From: Hypericum androsaemum
Taxonomy: Eukaryota > Streptophyta > Magnoliopsida > Malpighiales > Hypericaceae
Direction of reading: 5' to 3'
Assembly (NCBI GenBank): GCA_963995505.1
Contig: OZ023184.1
Location: 1,984,001-2,048,000, forward strand
Length of the DNA: 64,000 bases
The notes under the pieces were generated by a model. That model saw only the letters and a program-made list of their open reading frames with translations, was not told where the DNA came from and did no database searches. Within the stretch, counting starts at the first letter, position 1, and each line of letters opens with the position of its first letter. The translations under genes and the position numbers were made by a program. This document shows positions 47,913 through 61,520 of the stretch, piece by piece.

Positions 47913-48400
47913 TTTTTTTTATTAGTTTAAATTACGTTATTAATTGCCTAACCAAGCTCTGTCTCTTTCAATTTTAAAAAGGAAAAGTTCCGTTGGTCAA
48001 TTTCTCCTTTTAATTACTGTATTTCTCTCCTTTTGTAATTGTTTTGTTGTGGTACTACTATTAGTATAGTTATTAACTGATGATTACTGTAATAATATAT
48101 AAAAGAAAGAAATATATAGTTTTTTTGGTGTCAAATTTCTCCCTTCAAACCTGTTAACGTGGGGTGGTAATTAGTTATTCATTGTTTGCTTAGAGGAGGT
48201 GGTACGGAGAATCTCCTATGGCCACTGTGATAACATTATAATAATTCCATTGATGGATGCAAGAAATTTAAACAAAAGTTGGGTCGGGTCGTACAAATTT
48301 TGGAAAGATGAAAAAATGGAAATTTTTGTGGGGTTGGTTTGTAATTTATCATTTTTTTAAGGAAGAAGCAAAAATGCATAAATTAGGTCGGAAAATCTGA
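47913..48400. other. 3' flank and LINE 3' junction
   Basis: The 3' UTR of the repeat protein gene lies here, then the 3' end of the LINE. A short T run at 48350-48358 is the LINE's A-rich tail on the minus strand. Confidence 0.4.
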
Positions 48401-51400
48401 TTAAATAAGTACATCAAGTTCATTCGGATAAGAGGTCGCCCAATCCAAAGGTAAAAGGTTAAGGCGGACTTGACGACAAAGCCAATCCGCCACAATGTTT
48501 TGAGACCTAGAGATATTAAGCAGTGAACAATAGGGTAAAAGATCTAGGTTACGCTTAATCCTTATTATAATATGTTCAACGTTCTAATCAATAGTAGCAG
48601 AGTTGTCCGTGATAAAAATATAAGCTACCCGACAGTCAGTCTCGCTAATGGATCTAGTCTTGTAGTCGTCCGAAGCCACCATTGAAATGGCCGGAGAAAT
48701 TGCTGTGAGCTCCGCCTTCAAGGGAGAAGAAGCTTTCAAAAGGTGAGTCTGACCATTGATCATCTGGCCTTCAAAATCTCGAGTAATGATTGCTATACTC
48801 GCGTCCGAAATAGAGTCCATCCACGAAATATCACAATTGAGCTTCATGGTGCCCGACTCCAGGGTAACCCATGAAGGATGTTGGAAAATCAGGTTGGTTT
48901 CAGGCTCTTAGGCCTGTAAAAATTCAGAGCAATTGTTAAAGGCCAAACTCGATGTCACTCTGGGATCAATTAGAGTACCTTCGAATAAGAGTTGGTTTCT
49001 AGCATTCCAAATTGACCAACAGAGGTACATAAAAATGAGAGATAAGCAAGTTGTCCTCTAAGTTAGATAAACAGGATAAAATCATAGCAAACCAATCTTT
49101 AAACCCTGCATAATTTCCATCAATAAAACAATTAAAAGAAGAAGCCATCCAAGTGGCTTTCGCATGAGAACAACCAAATAACATATGCATAACATCCTCA
49201 TCTTCAGACAAACAAATAGAGCAGGTAGGAGAATGGTTTAAATGCCTTTTAAATGTTAAAGGAAAGAGGCACACCATTATTCAAAAGTCTCTAAATAAAA
49301 TTCTTAATGTTAAGTGACCTACAGTTTTCATAAGGCCTTTCAAATGCCAGGGTCAAAGGAGGCATTGCTAGTACTAGCGGTAAAGTTGTTATTATGGGTG
49401 ATAAGCTTAGATTTAAGAACAACATACCCCTTTTGAACAGTATAACAACCATCGTTAGCATACCTCCAAACAAATTTATCCGGATGATCCAAGTTAATAA
49501 TGCGAATATTAGAGATGGCTAAAACATCGGCATGAGAAAATAAGTTATTGAGAAGGTTCTAATTCTAATCCATAGTATTCAAATAGATAAGATCAGCCAC
49601 AGATGAAAAAGGGATATCACCAAGGTGGTCCGAAAAGATAAGAGTTGGACAACCAAGGATCAATCCAAATGTTGGTACTCTTTCCATCTCCAATTCTTGA
49701 GAAAATACCATCTGATAAAGTCTTGGCCCCTTCACGGATGCTACTCCACATCCATGAAGGTCTACCACTCTTGGGGGCATTAAAAAGATTGCCATTCAGA
49801 AAACAGTCTTCAGACTTGTTTAGCAAGAAGAGCAAGGTTAAAGACCCTGAAGTCCTTAAAACCCAGCCCCCCAGAAGTTTTAGGATTCGTGAGTTTCTTC
49901 CAGTTAACCCAGTGAATCTTACTGCCATTGGGATCCCTCAACCACCAAAATTTAGTAATGATGCTGTACAATTTAGAACAGAAGGTGGCTGGGAATAAAA
50001 TATATTGCATGGCAAAAGTGAGAATATCGAAGAGCACTGACTTGATAAGAACCTCTCTGCCCGCCATTGAGAGAAGTTTATATTTTCAGCCTAGAGAGAG
50101 TTTGCGGATGCAGTCATAAATAAAATTCAGAGCCTCTTTTTTAGATCTTCCCAAGATGGAGGGGAGACCTAGATACTTATCATTGGGATTCATGACCTCC
50201 ATGTTTAAAATCGAAGAAATAGCCAAGATGTTCGTCTCACTTTCCATTTTGGAAAAATAGATGCTAGACTTAGCAAAGTTAATCTCCTGGCCAGTGCATT
50301 CAGAAAAGTTTGTAAGAATGCCTTCGAGAGTGGTGATTTCTGAGATCTCCGCCTTAGCAAAAATGAGAGTGTCGTCAGCAAATAAGATCTGAGTGATTGC
50401 AGGAGTATGAATGTTAAACTTAAGATAAAAAATCAGGCCCAGAGAATGAAAATGGTACATGTAATGAACCAAGGAATCAGAGACAAAGAGAAACAGAAAG
50501 GAAGACAGCGGGTCTTCCTGTCTAATTCCTCTAGAAGAATTGAACCAATGGAGAGGATTACCATTGAACAGAATGCTATAAGAGACAGAGGAAACACAAC
50601 TCATAATGCAGTCAATCTATTTAACCGGAAAGCCAAGACGAAGCATGGCATTCCTAAGGAAGTCCCAATTAAGAAGGTCATAGACTTTCTTAAGGTCTAA
50701 TTTGATGGCTAAAGATAGATCCTTTCTTTTGTTGTTAGACTTGAGGAAGTGAAAGGCTTCGTGGGCCACAATGATATTGTCCTGGATGCAATGGTCTTTC
50801 ACAAAAACCCCCTGGCAGTCCGAGATAATCGAAGGTATCTAAGGTTTCAGCCTATTAGCCAAGACTTTCGTATAGACTTTGTAACTTTCAATAGGCATGA
50901 AACCATGAATATCGCTAGGGTTTGGTTTCTTCGGGATTAGAGAAATAAAAGTCTTGTTAAGATCAGGGGGAACTAAAGACGTATTGAACATATTAGTAAC
51001 AAGGGCAATTAGATCCTTGAAAATGATGGGCCAATAATGTTGATAGAATAGGCCCGAGAAACCATCAGATTCTGGGGCCTTTCTACTACTCATAGCGAAG
51101 GTAGCGATCTTTATCTCATCATGCGTGATAGGGGTAAGGAGATGGGAGGCCATATCCGCCGATACCAAAGGCGAGATACAATCAAGAATGGCCGAAGGGT
51201 CTGAAGTGGTGGAAGCTGAATAAAGATCCATATACTGATTTTGGATTAAGTCACTAATCGAGTTTTCATCCTCAATCCAAATCCCCGAGTCATTTTGAAG
51301 CGAGACCACTTGGTTGGATTGGCGACGTTGGGTAGCAGTAGTATGGAAAAAGGCAGTATTACGATCACCCCATCTTAACCAATTGATACGTGATCTTTGA

Positions 51401-51955
51401 GACCAAAAAATCTCTTCCTTTTCGAGGAGAGAGTCAAGTTCCTTCTTCAAGGTAACCTCAAGAGACTTGCAATGAATATCATAGTCAACACGCTGGATAA
51501 TGCCAATTTGAGTTTTTATGGAGGAGATTCTTTTTCTCCTATTCTCATTTCGATTTTTAACCCAAGAGGAAAGAAATTTAGAGCACCAATGACTTTTCTT
51601 CCTAAAGATAATAGGAGAATTACCCGAAGCTGAAAGGTTCCAAGAGTGGTCCACAACCTCCCGGCAACCAGATTCCTTCAACCAAAACTCCTCAAAGCGA
51701 AAAAGATGTTTCTTAGGTTTAATGAGATTAGTTTGGATAATAACCGGAGAATGATCGGCCATCAGTAATGTCACGAATGACCTGAGCATTAGGGTAAATA
51801 GTTCGCCAATTAGCGTTAGCCAGAGCACGATCAAATCTTTGAAGAATATTGGCCGAACCAAATTATAAGTTGGACCAGGCAAAGGGATTGCCCTTGAAAC
51901 AGGTCAATGAGTTCACTATCATCAATAAAGTTGTTAAGTAGAGTCATCATATTGT
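48401..51955 (-). mobile_element. Degenerate L1-type LINE, 5' truncated
   Basis: On the minus strand the order is: end of the endonuclease (ELIDLFQG, then RFDRALANANW), spacer with WLRWGDRNTAFFH, reverse transcriptase split over several frames (GFSGLFYQHYW, IKLDLKKVYDLLNWDFL, RGIRQEDPLS, ILFADDTLIFAK, KYLGLPSILGRS), a zinc-binding C-HC segment (CSICLSEDEDVMHMLFGC), and an RNase H with the start KLNCDISW. The FADD box is intact, but several stops and frameshifts separate the pieces, and the first ORF and most of the endonuclease are absent. It cannot move on its own. Confidence 0.88.
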
Positions 51956-53684
51956 TTTGGTGCTTCTTTGTCGTGTGCCTGTCAAGTGCTCAATGGCAGT
52001 TGTATCTATCGCTGTCTTTAGTACCTATTTTGAGATAAAAGGCTTTTGGAGATTTATGGAGCTGCCTCTCCTTTTTTCCATTTTTTCTTCTTGTTGCCTT
52101 GGGAATTTTCTTTCCTACGTGTTAACATAGAAAAGTGGTAACCAATCGGTACTTAAATAACTAAGTTGTCAATAAATTTTTGAATTTGAGCTATTAGAAA
52201 TGTAAAAAATTAAATAGTTATTAGAAAAGATTTATTTTTCAGAATATATATTTAACTCGAATTTGGATTAATCTACTCTAAACTATTCAGAATGGGTGTT
52301 CTTGCCTTTGGGTCTCGGAAAGGGTTTGTCGTTATAGAGACTAATCACTAATGTTAAGCACCTTGGATACTCGACCAGCTTTAATTATGGTTTGAAAGGT
52401 TATGTGGGTCGAGGGTGAGCTGGCCCACCTTCTCCTTATTATTGTCTGGGTTTTACTTGTTCTAGCATCCGGTCAACTATCATCTCAAACAAAGAAATGG
52501 ACTTTTTTTGCCAACAAGGATAAATTAATGGATTTTACTTCATTTCCCCGCAATAAAAATAAAAATAAAAATAAAGAAATGGAGATAGTAGAAGAGGCAA
52601 TGATTCAGAAAGATTTTTTTTCCTCAAAAAAAGAAATATTTTTTTGGGTTAACTAATCCATATTCAGTAGTCAATTAATCCATGTTCTTGGTGGACTTTG
52701 CTCCTTCTTTGGGTAGCTACATGAAGTTTTGCACCAAATTTACTATGGTGGTCTATTGCGGTGGAAAACTTCTTCTTTAGTTTAGTATAGTCTTGGGTGT
52801 TTTTTTTCTCGGCTCTTCTTGTACATAGTCTTGCGATATTTTTCTCCGCTTTTTGTGTGAGGGATGACATCCTTTTGCTATAGTTATACACAACTCCAAG
52901 ATTAATACTATTCTACTTTTCCAAAAAAAATTAATCCATATTCAAATCGGATATAATTTTTAAATCATATCAAAATTCTGCCAATAACTAATTACTTGCT
53001 ATGGATGATTAAGATAGATGGGGCTGAACTCATGAGTTGCCATATTAATAAAATCTATAAATGAGTTACAAATTGGAATTACGTAATTTTTTAATAAAGT
53101 TTTATATTTAATGTTAGGTTAACTGCTGCAAATAACCAAATATTGTATTATTATTATTAAAAATATTGTTACTGTCTAAAAAAGGAAAGAAACGGAAGTT
53201 CTCTCTTTCAATCTTCACACATTAATCTCCAATCCTTTCCTTTTGGATTGGTTAAACACGTTCTTTAGTAATAAAATCTCATCCTTTCGGAAGAAAAAAA
53301 AAACTCCAATCCTTTCATTTTCCTGAATGGATTCCCCAATATTTAGCGCCATTCAAAATGAACAATGTGCATTTTGTCCTACTATGAGAATTTTCATATT
53401 TACGGGACCCAAATTAATTCCTCTGTTTTTTTTTCGTCTCAAGGACGAACATTTTGCAATCATAACATTTTTCTTTTACACCAAACTCAACGTGAACTAG
53501 TTAATTCAGTGAGTAAATATTCGAATAACTGAGTATAGGATAATTTGGAAAAAAATTGAATGGTTGAAAACGATGTATCCTCCGGTTTGTTGCATTCTAC
53601 TCAGACTAACCACCGAGCGATCACCGGTAGCTGCCAAACAACAAATAAATAAAAAATAGAAAATGGATGGAATTGGACTGAGCG
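51956..53684. other. AT-rich spacer
   Basis: No gene is supported. A microsatellite of AAAAT units lies at 52553-52575. Confidence 0.35.
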
Positions 53685-53692
53685 GATCGCCT

Positions 53693-54410
53693 TAGAGATG
53701 GCAGAAATACCCATACCCTGAGGGTCGGACCCTACTCTTACCCTATGCACCTAGGGTATATTGACTTTGACTGGGTCTAGGGTAGGGTATGGATATGAGT
53801 CCATGTTTAGAAGTAGGGTCCATGGTAGGGTATGAATCCATAGCTAGACCCTGTGGATCGGACCATACCCTTATATTTTTACCCTATTTTAGACTCTACT
53901 TTAATTAGACCCTAATTAGACCGTATTGATAATATATATAATATACTTTACGGTTAACTTTAACATATTTATTATGTTATTCCACAACTAGCTTAGAAGA
54001 TATCGTGAATGATGGATCACTAGAAGTCGACTTGCTATATTTTTCTTTTGTTGAATTGTTTATGTACTTCAAACTCTAAAAGAAAATTCTTGGACTATTG
54101 AAATTAAATTGCAAAATTTGATGTTTCATCAATTTTCTATTAAATGTTGATGTGTAATGTAGTAGATGTCTTGAATATATTTAAATTTTATATAAAAATT
54201 AATTTTTGATAAAAAATTATCAAAATGCAGAACGTTAAAGGGTCGGACCCTGCAGACCTTGTAGACTTTGGGTCTCCAGGAGGGTAGGGTATGAATCTAA
54301 CAATAAAAAATTTGTAGGGTCGAGGGTAGGGTATGAGTCCATCCAAAAAAACTAGAGTATGGGTAGAGTCCTATCAATACCCTACCCTACCCTATCCATT
54401 GCCATCCCTA
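53693..54410. mobile_element. Non-autonomous hAT element
   Basis: The 718-base element is flanked by a perfect 8-base duplication GATCGCCT (53685-53692, 54411-54418), the hAT length. Its ends are TAGAGATGGCA and the inverse TAGGGATGGCA, an imperfect TIR of the hAT type. Sub-terminal zones on both sides carry many GGTAGGGTATG and GGTCGGACCCT repeats in both orientations, as transposase-binding zones do. The middle is AT-rich and codes for nothing. Confidence 0.88.
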
Positions 54411-54418
54411 GATCGCCT

Positions 54419-55620
54419 GACTCGTGAATTTTTTTTTTCTTAATCTAATCCTAATGACACGTGGTACAATATAATTCGTTGAAATAAATACTAGTGGATA
54501 TTATTTGTTTGGTTATCATAATTAATATTATCTTTTGATAAAAATAAAAATAAAAATTATTATTTTTAAATTCTCTATAAATAGAGTCCAATATTGATAT
54601 ATTTTGATACACAATCTTCTATTCTAACTTTGGACGCTTGTAACTCGGTCGAATATTGATTTCGAACATATTTTTGACATTCTTACACTTTGAATTTAGA
54701 AAAATCATAAACTAAAAAGTTGTAGATATATGTCTCACCTTTGCAAAGCAACTTGAATCAATTTAATTGGACTCCAGAATAAGAAGTTGTGGCTCCCCAA
54801 CCGAAACTCTTCCTCGTAACTCGCTCGACTATTGACTTCAAATGTATTTTCGACATCTATTTGTAGTTCGATTTATTTCTTTCTAATTTTGTATTTCAAC
54901 TTTTGTAGTCTTAATTTTATTATTTTATTTTAATTTTTTTCTTGTAATAATTATGGACGCATAATTTTATATACTTATTACAATTTATATGTAAACATAA
55001 ATGAAGTTATAGATAATATGTTGATGAGAAAGAAAGAAATTATTTTATTTGGTGAGCGGATTAGATGTGATCACTAATAAAGATGGTAAAAGATTGAGTT
55101 GGATTAAATAGTAATTTGATGAGAAAAAAATTAATTAGTTATTGCGTGAGCAAATTGGATCCGCTCCGGCTAGTCTAAAAAGCTCGCAAGTAATCCAAAA
55201 GAAAGGGGCACAAAGAGTACCGTGCAACAATAAATGTGTACCATCTCCCTGGACCATAATTAGCCCCCAAGGGACCATAATAAATCTTACATAAATCGGT
55301 CCGTTATTTATTCCATTTTCACCAACAAAGTTCGGATTAATTGTTAGATCCAAGTCCAACTTAAATGAATATATGGTTTTGTTCCTACCGAGCTGAGCTG
55401 CGTCCCCAAAGATTGAACTCGAAAACTTTGGGTAAGATAGAACAAAATCGGCTAAGCTACTCGAGTTTCGGCTGATGAAGGGCTGTGCTCTAGCGTCAAT
55501 AATGATGCAAGTCGCAATTCAGTCGCTCCCAATGCATATGAATAGGAGACTAAGCTACATGAAGAAGGGTGCTCCAGTTTCAAAGATGATACCAGTTGCA
55601 CCCCACGACCGGCCGACCGT
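54419..55620. other. AT-rich spacer
   Basis: No gene is supported up to the last exon of the aspartate kinase copy. Confidence 0.35.
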
Positions 55621-58207
55621 TCATCCCGCGAAACCGTTGCCAGAAATAAGCAATGAGTCTAATCCAGTGATTTCTTTTTCAAAGAATGTGGAGTGGAGGG
55701 CCCTCACGCACTGCTCTGCTTCATCATCGTTCACCACCAAGGAGATATTTACCTTTTCAACAACCAAAAACAGTTAGTTTACTCGGAGAATCCTCGAATC
55801 GAGCTGCTCGGAAAGAACAAGACAGGGGCACACCTTGGATGCACCCTGGGATATCATCTGCACATTGACTCCATTGGTTCGAAGACATTGAACACCTGGA
55901 CAAACGAACATAATAACGCGGAGAAACTTCTTAACATGAATCACGCGATTCCAGACACCAACTACTAATCAAGTTTAGTATGGCAAGGGCCAAAAAGGGC
56001 ACCTAGGAGGACCTCTGAACATTTCCGATGAGAGAAATTATAGATCTTCGTTGAAGGAGCTTGACTACTGCAATTTTCTCTAGCTCTTCCACTACATGGT
56101 CAAGCTCCTGATCAAATAAGTTGAATTGGAGATAAATTGTGAAGACAATATCCAAGCCACATTCGACTGTTTCGCAGCAAGGAAACGAAACAACAGCATT
56201 AAGCAACGGATCTCATTTTGACTAAAGCCATCTCATTGCACTTTTTTTCTTTACAGCATTGGAGAACAACTCTCTGCGATATACACGAAGCCAGATTGCT
56301 ATGCACCCTCATCAATATCACATCAGGAAAAAAATAAACGTTACAGGCAACCAATCCATCAGTACCTGGGCTCCAAAATATGCTAGTTCAGCAGCCTCGT
56401 CGAATGCCAAAAATGGTACAGGTCTGGCGCGTCTACATATATTAGGGTCGCATGTTAAGACACCATCAACATCCTTCCAGACCTTAAATAACAGTAATTG
56501 CGAGGTTAAGAGTTTGTCAATTTTCAAGTCTCCACAAACTAAAACAATATGTTGCCAGCAACATTGTGCTAGACAAGGTATCACATCCCTAACACACAAA
56601 AAAATGAAGAGAGAGCAAAAGATAAAAGAAAGAATACAAACTAAAATGAACAAGGTGATCCCTAATCCATGGGAAGAATAGTGCAAACTTCTGCAGTTAC
56701 CTGAATCTCCTCTAACCCTAATGCTTTTCCGATGGTTGTAGCTGTCAAATCACTACCACCCCTCCCCAATGTAGTAATAACACCTGTTTTGCAACCCTGT
56801 ATTCGAGTTCAAGACAAAACATTATCTCAAATCCGTCACTAACATCCAGTCACTTCAGAACTTGACACGTAAGATGGACTTGAAAGAAAAGAAGTACTTT
56901 GCCAAGGAACCCAGTGACAACTGGAATTGCAGGATCACTAATCCAGTCCTCGTGCAATGTCTTTGCAACAGCAGGATAAGTTGCTTCCAGAATGTCCGCA
57001 TTTGTGAAGTCATCGGTGGTGATAAAGCCAATTTCAAACGCATCATACTGCCAACAAAAGTATTAAGATCAGACAAATCAGCTAGGAGAATGAACATCAG
57101 GACACATGACAATGTGACTGCAAGTTACTATACACCCTTGTCCCCCAGATTCACCAAAATATAACTCAATACTATATAGTCAATCCAGATCCACATCTGA
57201 TTCATTTCAGTCAATTACATAATTGTTACAAGCAAAAATAGTTCATGTCTTCTCCTACAGCTTAGAAAGAAGAGGATTAGAGTTTAGGACAATCACAAGC
57301 AGTAAAATGAAAATCGTGCAGTGGAGACGGTTGGAAAGGAAAAATTCACAGCAGTTACTTGACGGGCTTTCACACCAATTTTGTTCAGATAAGCAGCAAA
57401 AATCCTTGTGGACATGCATTCTCCGAAAGAAACAAGATAGTCTTTGGTCCGCGGAGTTAGTTCTTTCATGGTAGCAATAGCCTTCAACATCTGTTCTAAT
57501 TCATTCAAGTGCCCTGTGAAACAGAAAATCGATAGGGGACAATGGGATACAACACAGTCGGTATATAAACTAGGAAATGTCACAAACCGAAGAGAAGCAT
57601 ACCAGCAACAACAGAGACATAAACTTCCAACTCCTGAACAGTCCTAAGATGCAAATCCTTGATGATGCTGAACTCCTCCATGCCATCCACATTGATGACC
57701 CCGCAGCAGACAGCCTTTTCTCCAGCCTGGTTGAAAACAGAACCCCGAAATCAAAAACAGCAAACAAGCAACAACTTGACAATAAAGCAGCAACAGGAGT
57801 AGAATATACATTACCATCCAAAGCTTGTTGGTAGTCTTGCCCATAGCGGACAAAACGATGACAGGCTTCTCTTGAGGGAAGCGGCAAATGAGCTCAGCAA
57901 CCTCCCTCATCCTCTCAGCCAAAGCCACAGACGGCCCCCCAAACTTCATAACGCAGGTGAATTGCGATGCCTCAGCATTATCATCCTTCGTCTCCTCCTC
58001 CTCCTCCTCTACGTCCTTCTCCATCACCCTTCGAGCAACACTCACAGCCCCCGCGCTACTGCAGCTTCTGCTCCTACGAGACAGCACAAGCCCCGGGTGT
58101 GCCCGGGAAACAGAGAAACCAATTTCCCGGTGCCCATGCAATGCCGGCTTGGGGAGGACCGGGGAAGTAATCTTAACGCCTCCCCGGACATTCGAGGCCA
58201 CTGCCAT
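55621..58207 (-). pseudogene. Plastid aspartate kinase, catalytic half open, regulatory half broken
   Basis: Six exons (57815-58207, 57603-57726, 57359-57513, 56898-57047, 56701-56796, 56366-56482) join to an open 345-codon frame. A plastid-type leader (about 1-80) precedes [89 protein letters not shown] and [15 protein letters not shown]. The substrate loop normally reads KFGGSSV or KFGGTSV; here a proline sits at residue 92. After AELAYFGAQ the next exons are only scraps. The middle of the ACT region is deleted, VEELEKIAVVKLLQRRS runs into a stop after VQRSS, and the exon with GVNVQMISQGASK (55834-55895) is one base short. The last exon (55621-55752, NISLVVNDDEAEQC) is intact. A 5' UTR intron spans about 58257-58485. 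Confidence 0.75.
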
Positions 58208-59238
58208 CGGGACCAGTCGACAAATTTACAACTCTTGACCTCTCCTCTCCCCTCCCCTGCACCATTCTAATACGTTCACAATAAAAATCTCAACTTTAAG
58301 ACATTTTCTTTACATAAGCCAAGGGTTCTTATAGCCAAGTCAAATCAAACATCTGGGTTCTTTAGGAAAAATACCCCAACATGTGAAGTACAAATCTTTA
58401 ATAGGAACATTTCAAATAAATTCACCTTATATCATAAAATAAAATAAAATAATTTGCCGAAGAGAGAGAGAGAGAGAGGATTTACCTCTGAGATGGCCGT
58501 CGACCACCTTGACCTGCGGAGATTCGGTGGCGGTTCAGAAGGGCGCGGCGGCGCCGATCGAACTGGAGGGTCGATAGAGGTGACGGAGGGAAAGGCGTGT
58601 AGTGTTTTTTTCTGTCGAGTTAGGGATCAGTGTGATTAATTAAACATGGAGGATATTTTGTTCGTGTTTTTATTAAATATAAAAGGTTCAGTTTAGTACT
58701 TTTGCATAATTTGACAAATTGTTTTTCATATCATCTGAACATAAATTAAATTAGATTCATTAGGATTTTGAATAGTGAAAAAACTTTCCAACAATTATTT
58801 TAACATATTACATTTTAAGTGTTAGAACTCGACTCGTTAAGCAAACACTTTTTTGGTAACATGTTAAGCAAATACTTTGCGGTTAATAAGTTTATTTCTA
58901 AACGGCCGGTAGAGGTTTATATGAATTGAATTTGATTCAAATTTGATGTGATTTAATTTGTAGAAATTTTGATTTCAGATTTTAATCGGTTCATACAATT
59001 ACAAATTTGTATTCGAATTTGTTCTTGGACGAATCAAATTTAAATTTATATATCGTAAATTCGTTAAATTATTTGACTAATTTATCCACTACAGGAAATA
59101 CTATTAGCATTTTTCTGTATCTTTCGAATCTCAGGAAAAAAATATTTCCCGGCGAAACAATAGAAGGACCGTCAAATTCTATTTTGTTGCAATTTTATGG
59201 GAACAGATTAGAGGGATTTTGCTCTTCTACTTGGCCTT
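58208..59238. other. Aspartate kinase 5' region and spacer
   Basis: A non-coding first exon of the kinase likely starts above 58486, where a GT donor lies next to a (GA)9 tract at 58460-58479. Upstream sequence to 59238 is AT-rich and shows no gene. Confidence 0.4.
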
Positions 59239-60010
59239 TTATGGAGGGCCAACTGTTGCTGGAGTGCGATGCTGAGTTGTCGTAGCCGTCCCGCGATTGG
59301 AAGCAGGAGTAGGAGCAACCTGTGTTGGTGTAGAAGTACGATTGGACGATGGTGTAAACATCCCTGTTGTACGAAGACCCCCAATATAACGGGCTACCAA
59401 TTGATCCTCGGTTTCAAGCATATTATTCCGGGCGAGCAGCTGATAAAACTCTTCCGTATAAGAATCGACCGAACGCGTTCCTTGGCATAGGTTTTGTAAC
59501 TTTTGATAGAGCGTTCGTGTATAGTTATAGGGCAAGAAAGCTTCACGTAATAGCTTGACAAACCGGGGCCACGAAACAAGCTTGGCTTTGTGTTGGAGGA
59601 GACGCTCAGCTTTGTTTTGCTGCCACCAGGCAGCGGCTCGACCACGAAATCGCGTAACGACAAGGGAGACGCGGCGGTCAGCAGGGACCTCCCGAAACTC
59701 AAGGATTTCTTCGACAGCGGCCATCCAATCCAGGAGTTCGTCAGGTTCCAAGCCGCCATTAAACTCTGGTATATCGAACTTAAAACTCGCATCCCAACGT
59801 GGTGCGGCGTGTCGAGGATCAGGCGTAGCAAGCGGCGCCCAAGGGTTGTCCACGGTGACCTCGTCATCAGACTCTATCTGCTCGATAACGGGTGGTGGAG
59901 AAACTGGACGTGTCCGTTGTGCTGTTCTTGCTGCCGTTGCGTTGTGAGCCGCCTGGACGCGCAAGATATCCATGACCTCGTCATGTCGTTGCTGAAAGTC
60001 AGCAGCCTAA
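59239..60010 (-). pseudogene. Ty3/gypsy gag fragment
   Basis: A 244-codon frame (59239-59973) has the retrotransposon Gag pattern: [55 protein letters not shown] and [16 protein letters not shown]. It ends in a Thr/Pro-rich tail and stops before any zinc knuckle, and no protease or polymerase follows. It is a truncated remnant. Confidence 0.8.
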
Positions 60011-60617
60011 TCCAGATCCCTGATCCATGTCACAATTACTAATAAGTTCATGCTATTCAAAAAATTATTTTACCATCCTCACTTCGAAGGATCACTTTGA
60101 TTGTCGCAGAGGTAATCTTCCTTGGAGAAAGAACTTAAATAATAACGCAGGAGGTCTAGATGAAAGGGCAAGTAGAGCTGAAAAATCGAGATTAAAGTCT
60201 TGAACTAAAATAAACCCTGGTAAAACTAGAAGCTGAGGGAGATGTCAATCTCCTGCAATACAACAACTTCTGCTTGGAGAAAGTCTCTTCTCTGGAGAAC
60301 TTAAATCTCTCGAACACTAACTAGATAAAACGAAGGGCCTCGATGAGCGAGCTTATAAACCTGAAGTTGAAGCAAGTTAGAACAGCTAAACATATAGCTT
60401 TGGAATTCACACCTAAATATTTTTTACGCCTAAAGTGGCATCTAGTCTAAACGTGCTGGCACTTAACTAATTTCAACCCCCAAAACTTAATTGGCTAATT
60501 CCTTTCGCACCCAAAGCTCCCAATTTCGACGGCCCACCACCGGGTCGCCACTCCTCTCTTAGCTCAGCCTGGTTCGCCTGGAAGGCCCTGGATTGGTGAG
60601 CTTCCATTCCATTATTT
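60011..60617. other. Spacer, possibly gypsy leader or LTR
   Basis: By position this could be the LTR and leader of the gypsy remnant, but no second copy exists in the window to prove it, and no primer site is evident. Confidence 0.3.
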
Positions 60618-61435
60618 TGTTGGAAAAACTTAATAAAAATTTAATGCAAAGCCCAAAGTGGAAAGCCCCAAAATAGGAGGTCCAAAAAAAAAAAAGGAAA
60701 GTGCAATCCCACATTGAAAAATGGCACCAACATTTCCTAGTTTATAAGGAGAAACTCCTTGTTGACTAGGAAATGAGTTGACCAAATGGAAGGATAGCCA
60801 ACTCGGACCGCGGCACCATCCGAGCACGAGCACGCGTGTGCGTGTGCGCATGGCGCATTGGACGCAGGTTGTAATGGGCCCTTTGTGGCGCATTGGATGA
60901 GCGCGAGGAGCTGGAGGAGCCTTAAGTATTTTGCCCGAGTCCGGAGAGAGCTGCGTAGCTACTGAAGTGACGAGGGGCTGCGAGCGCCTTCCAGGATGGC
61001 CACCGAAGAGGCACGAAGGGCTGGAACGTCCTGGAGACTTCCAGACGACCGAAGGGTTGCGAGATCAATCCAGAATGCCACCGAAGTGCCACGAGTGCAG
61101 CCAGCCTGCTGGCCGAACGGACGCGCCCCTTCGGAGTGCCTGCTTGCCACTCCTTCAACGCCTATAAATAGGCCTCTCCCCCTCATTTGCATATCATCCC
61201 AGCAGCAAGTGCATTCCATAAGCATTGTTGTCTTCTCCTCTCCCCCTGTTCTTCACTTACAAATAGTCAGTCCGAAAGTTCTTGGTATATAAGGGTTCGC
61301 CCGAAAGTTTCGAGATACGTGTGCAACGTTCTTGAAAACGCCCGAACTGTCGTTGTATCTTGGAGACGATTGCCGTAGCCCGTACTGCACTGAAATATAC
61401 GGGGCAATCTTGTCTTACTGAAAAAGTGTCCAACA
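60618..61435 (+). repeat. 5' LTR of a second copia element
   Basis: Bounded by TGTTGGA and its inverse TCCAACA. A TATAAATA box lies at 61163-61170 with a GC-rich stretch upstream. The gag start follows 86 bases later. The partner LTR is beyond the window, so the ends and any target duplication are inferred. Confidence 0.7.
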
Positions 61436-61520
61436 CTTGCCTCGACTGTCGTAGATCCTAATCAAGTACACCGAACCCTCCGCAAATAATAATCGTAAGA
61501 CGAGATTCGTGTACTTGAAG

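Noticed and set aside
55475..55968. Plus-strand frames of 91-100 codons
   Set aside because: The minus strand here encodes the last exons of aspartate kinase, and the plus frames are their shadows.
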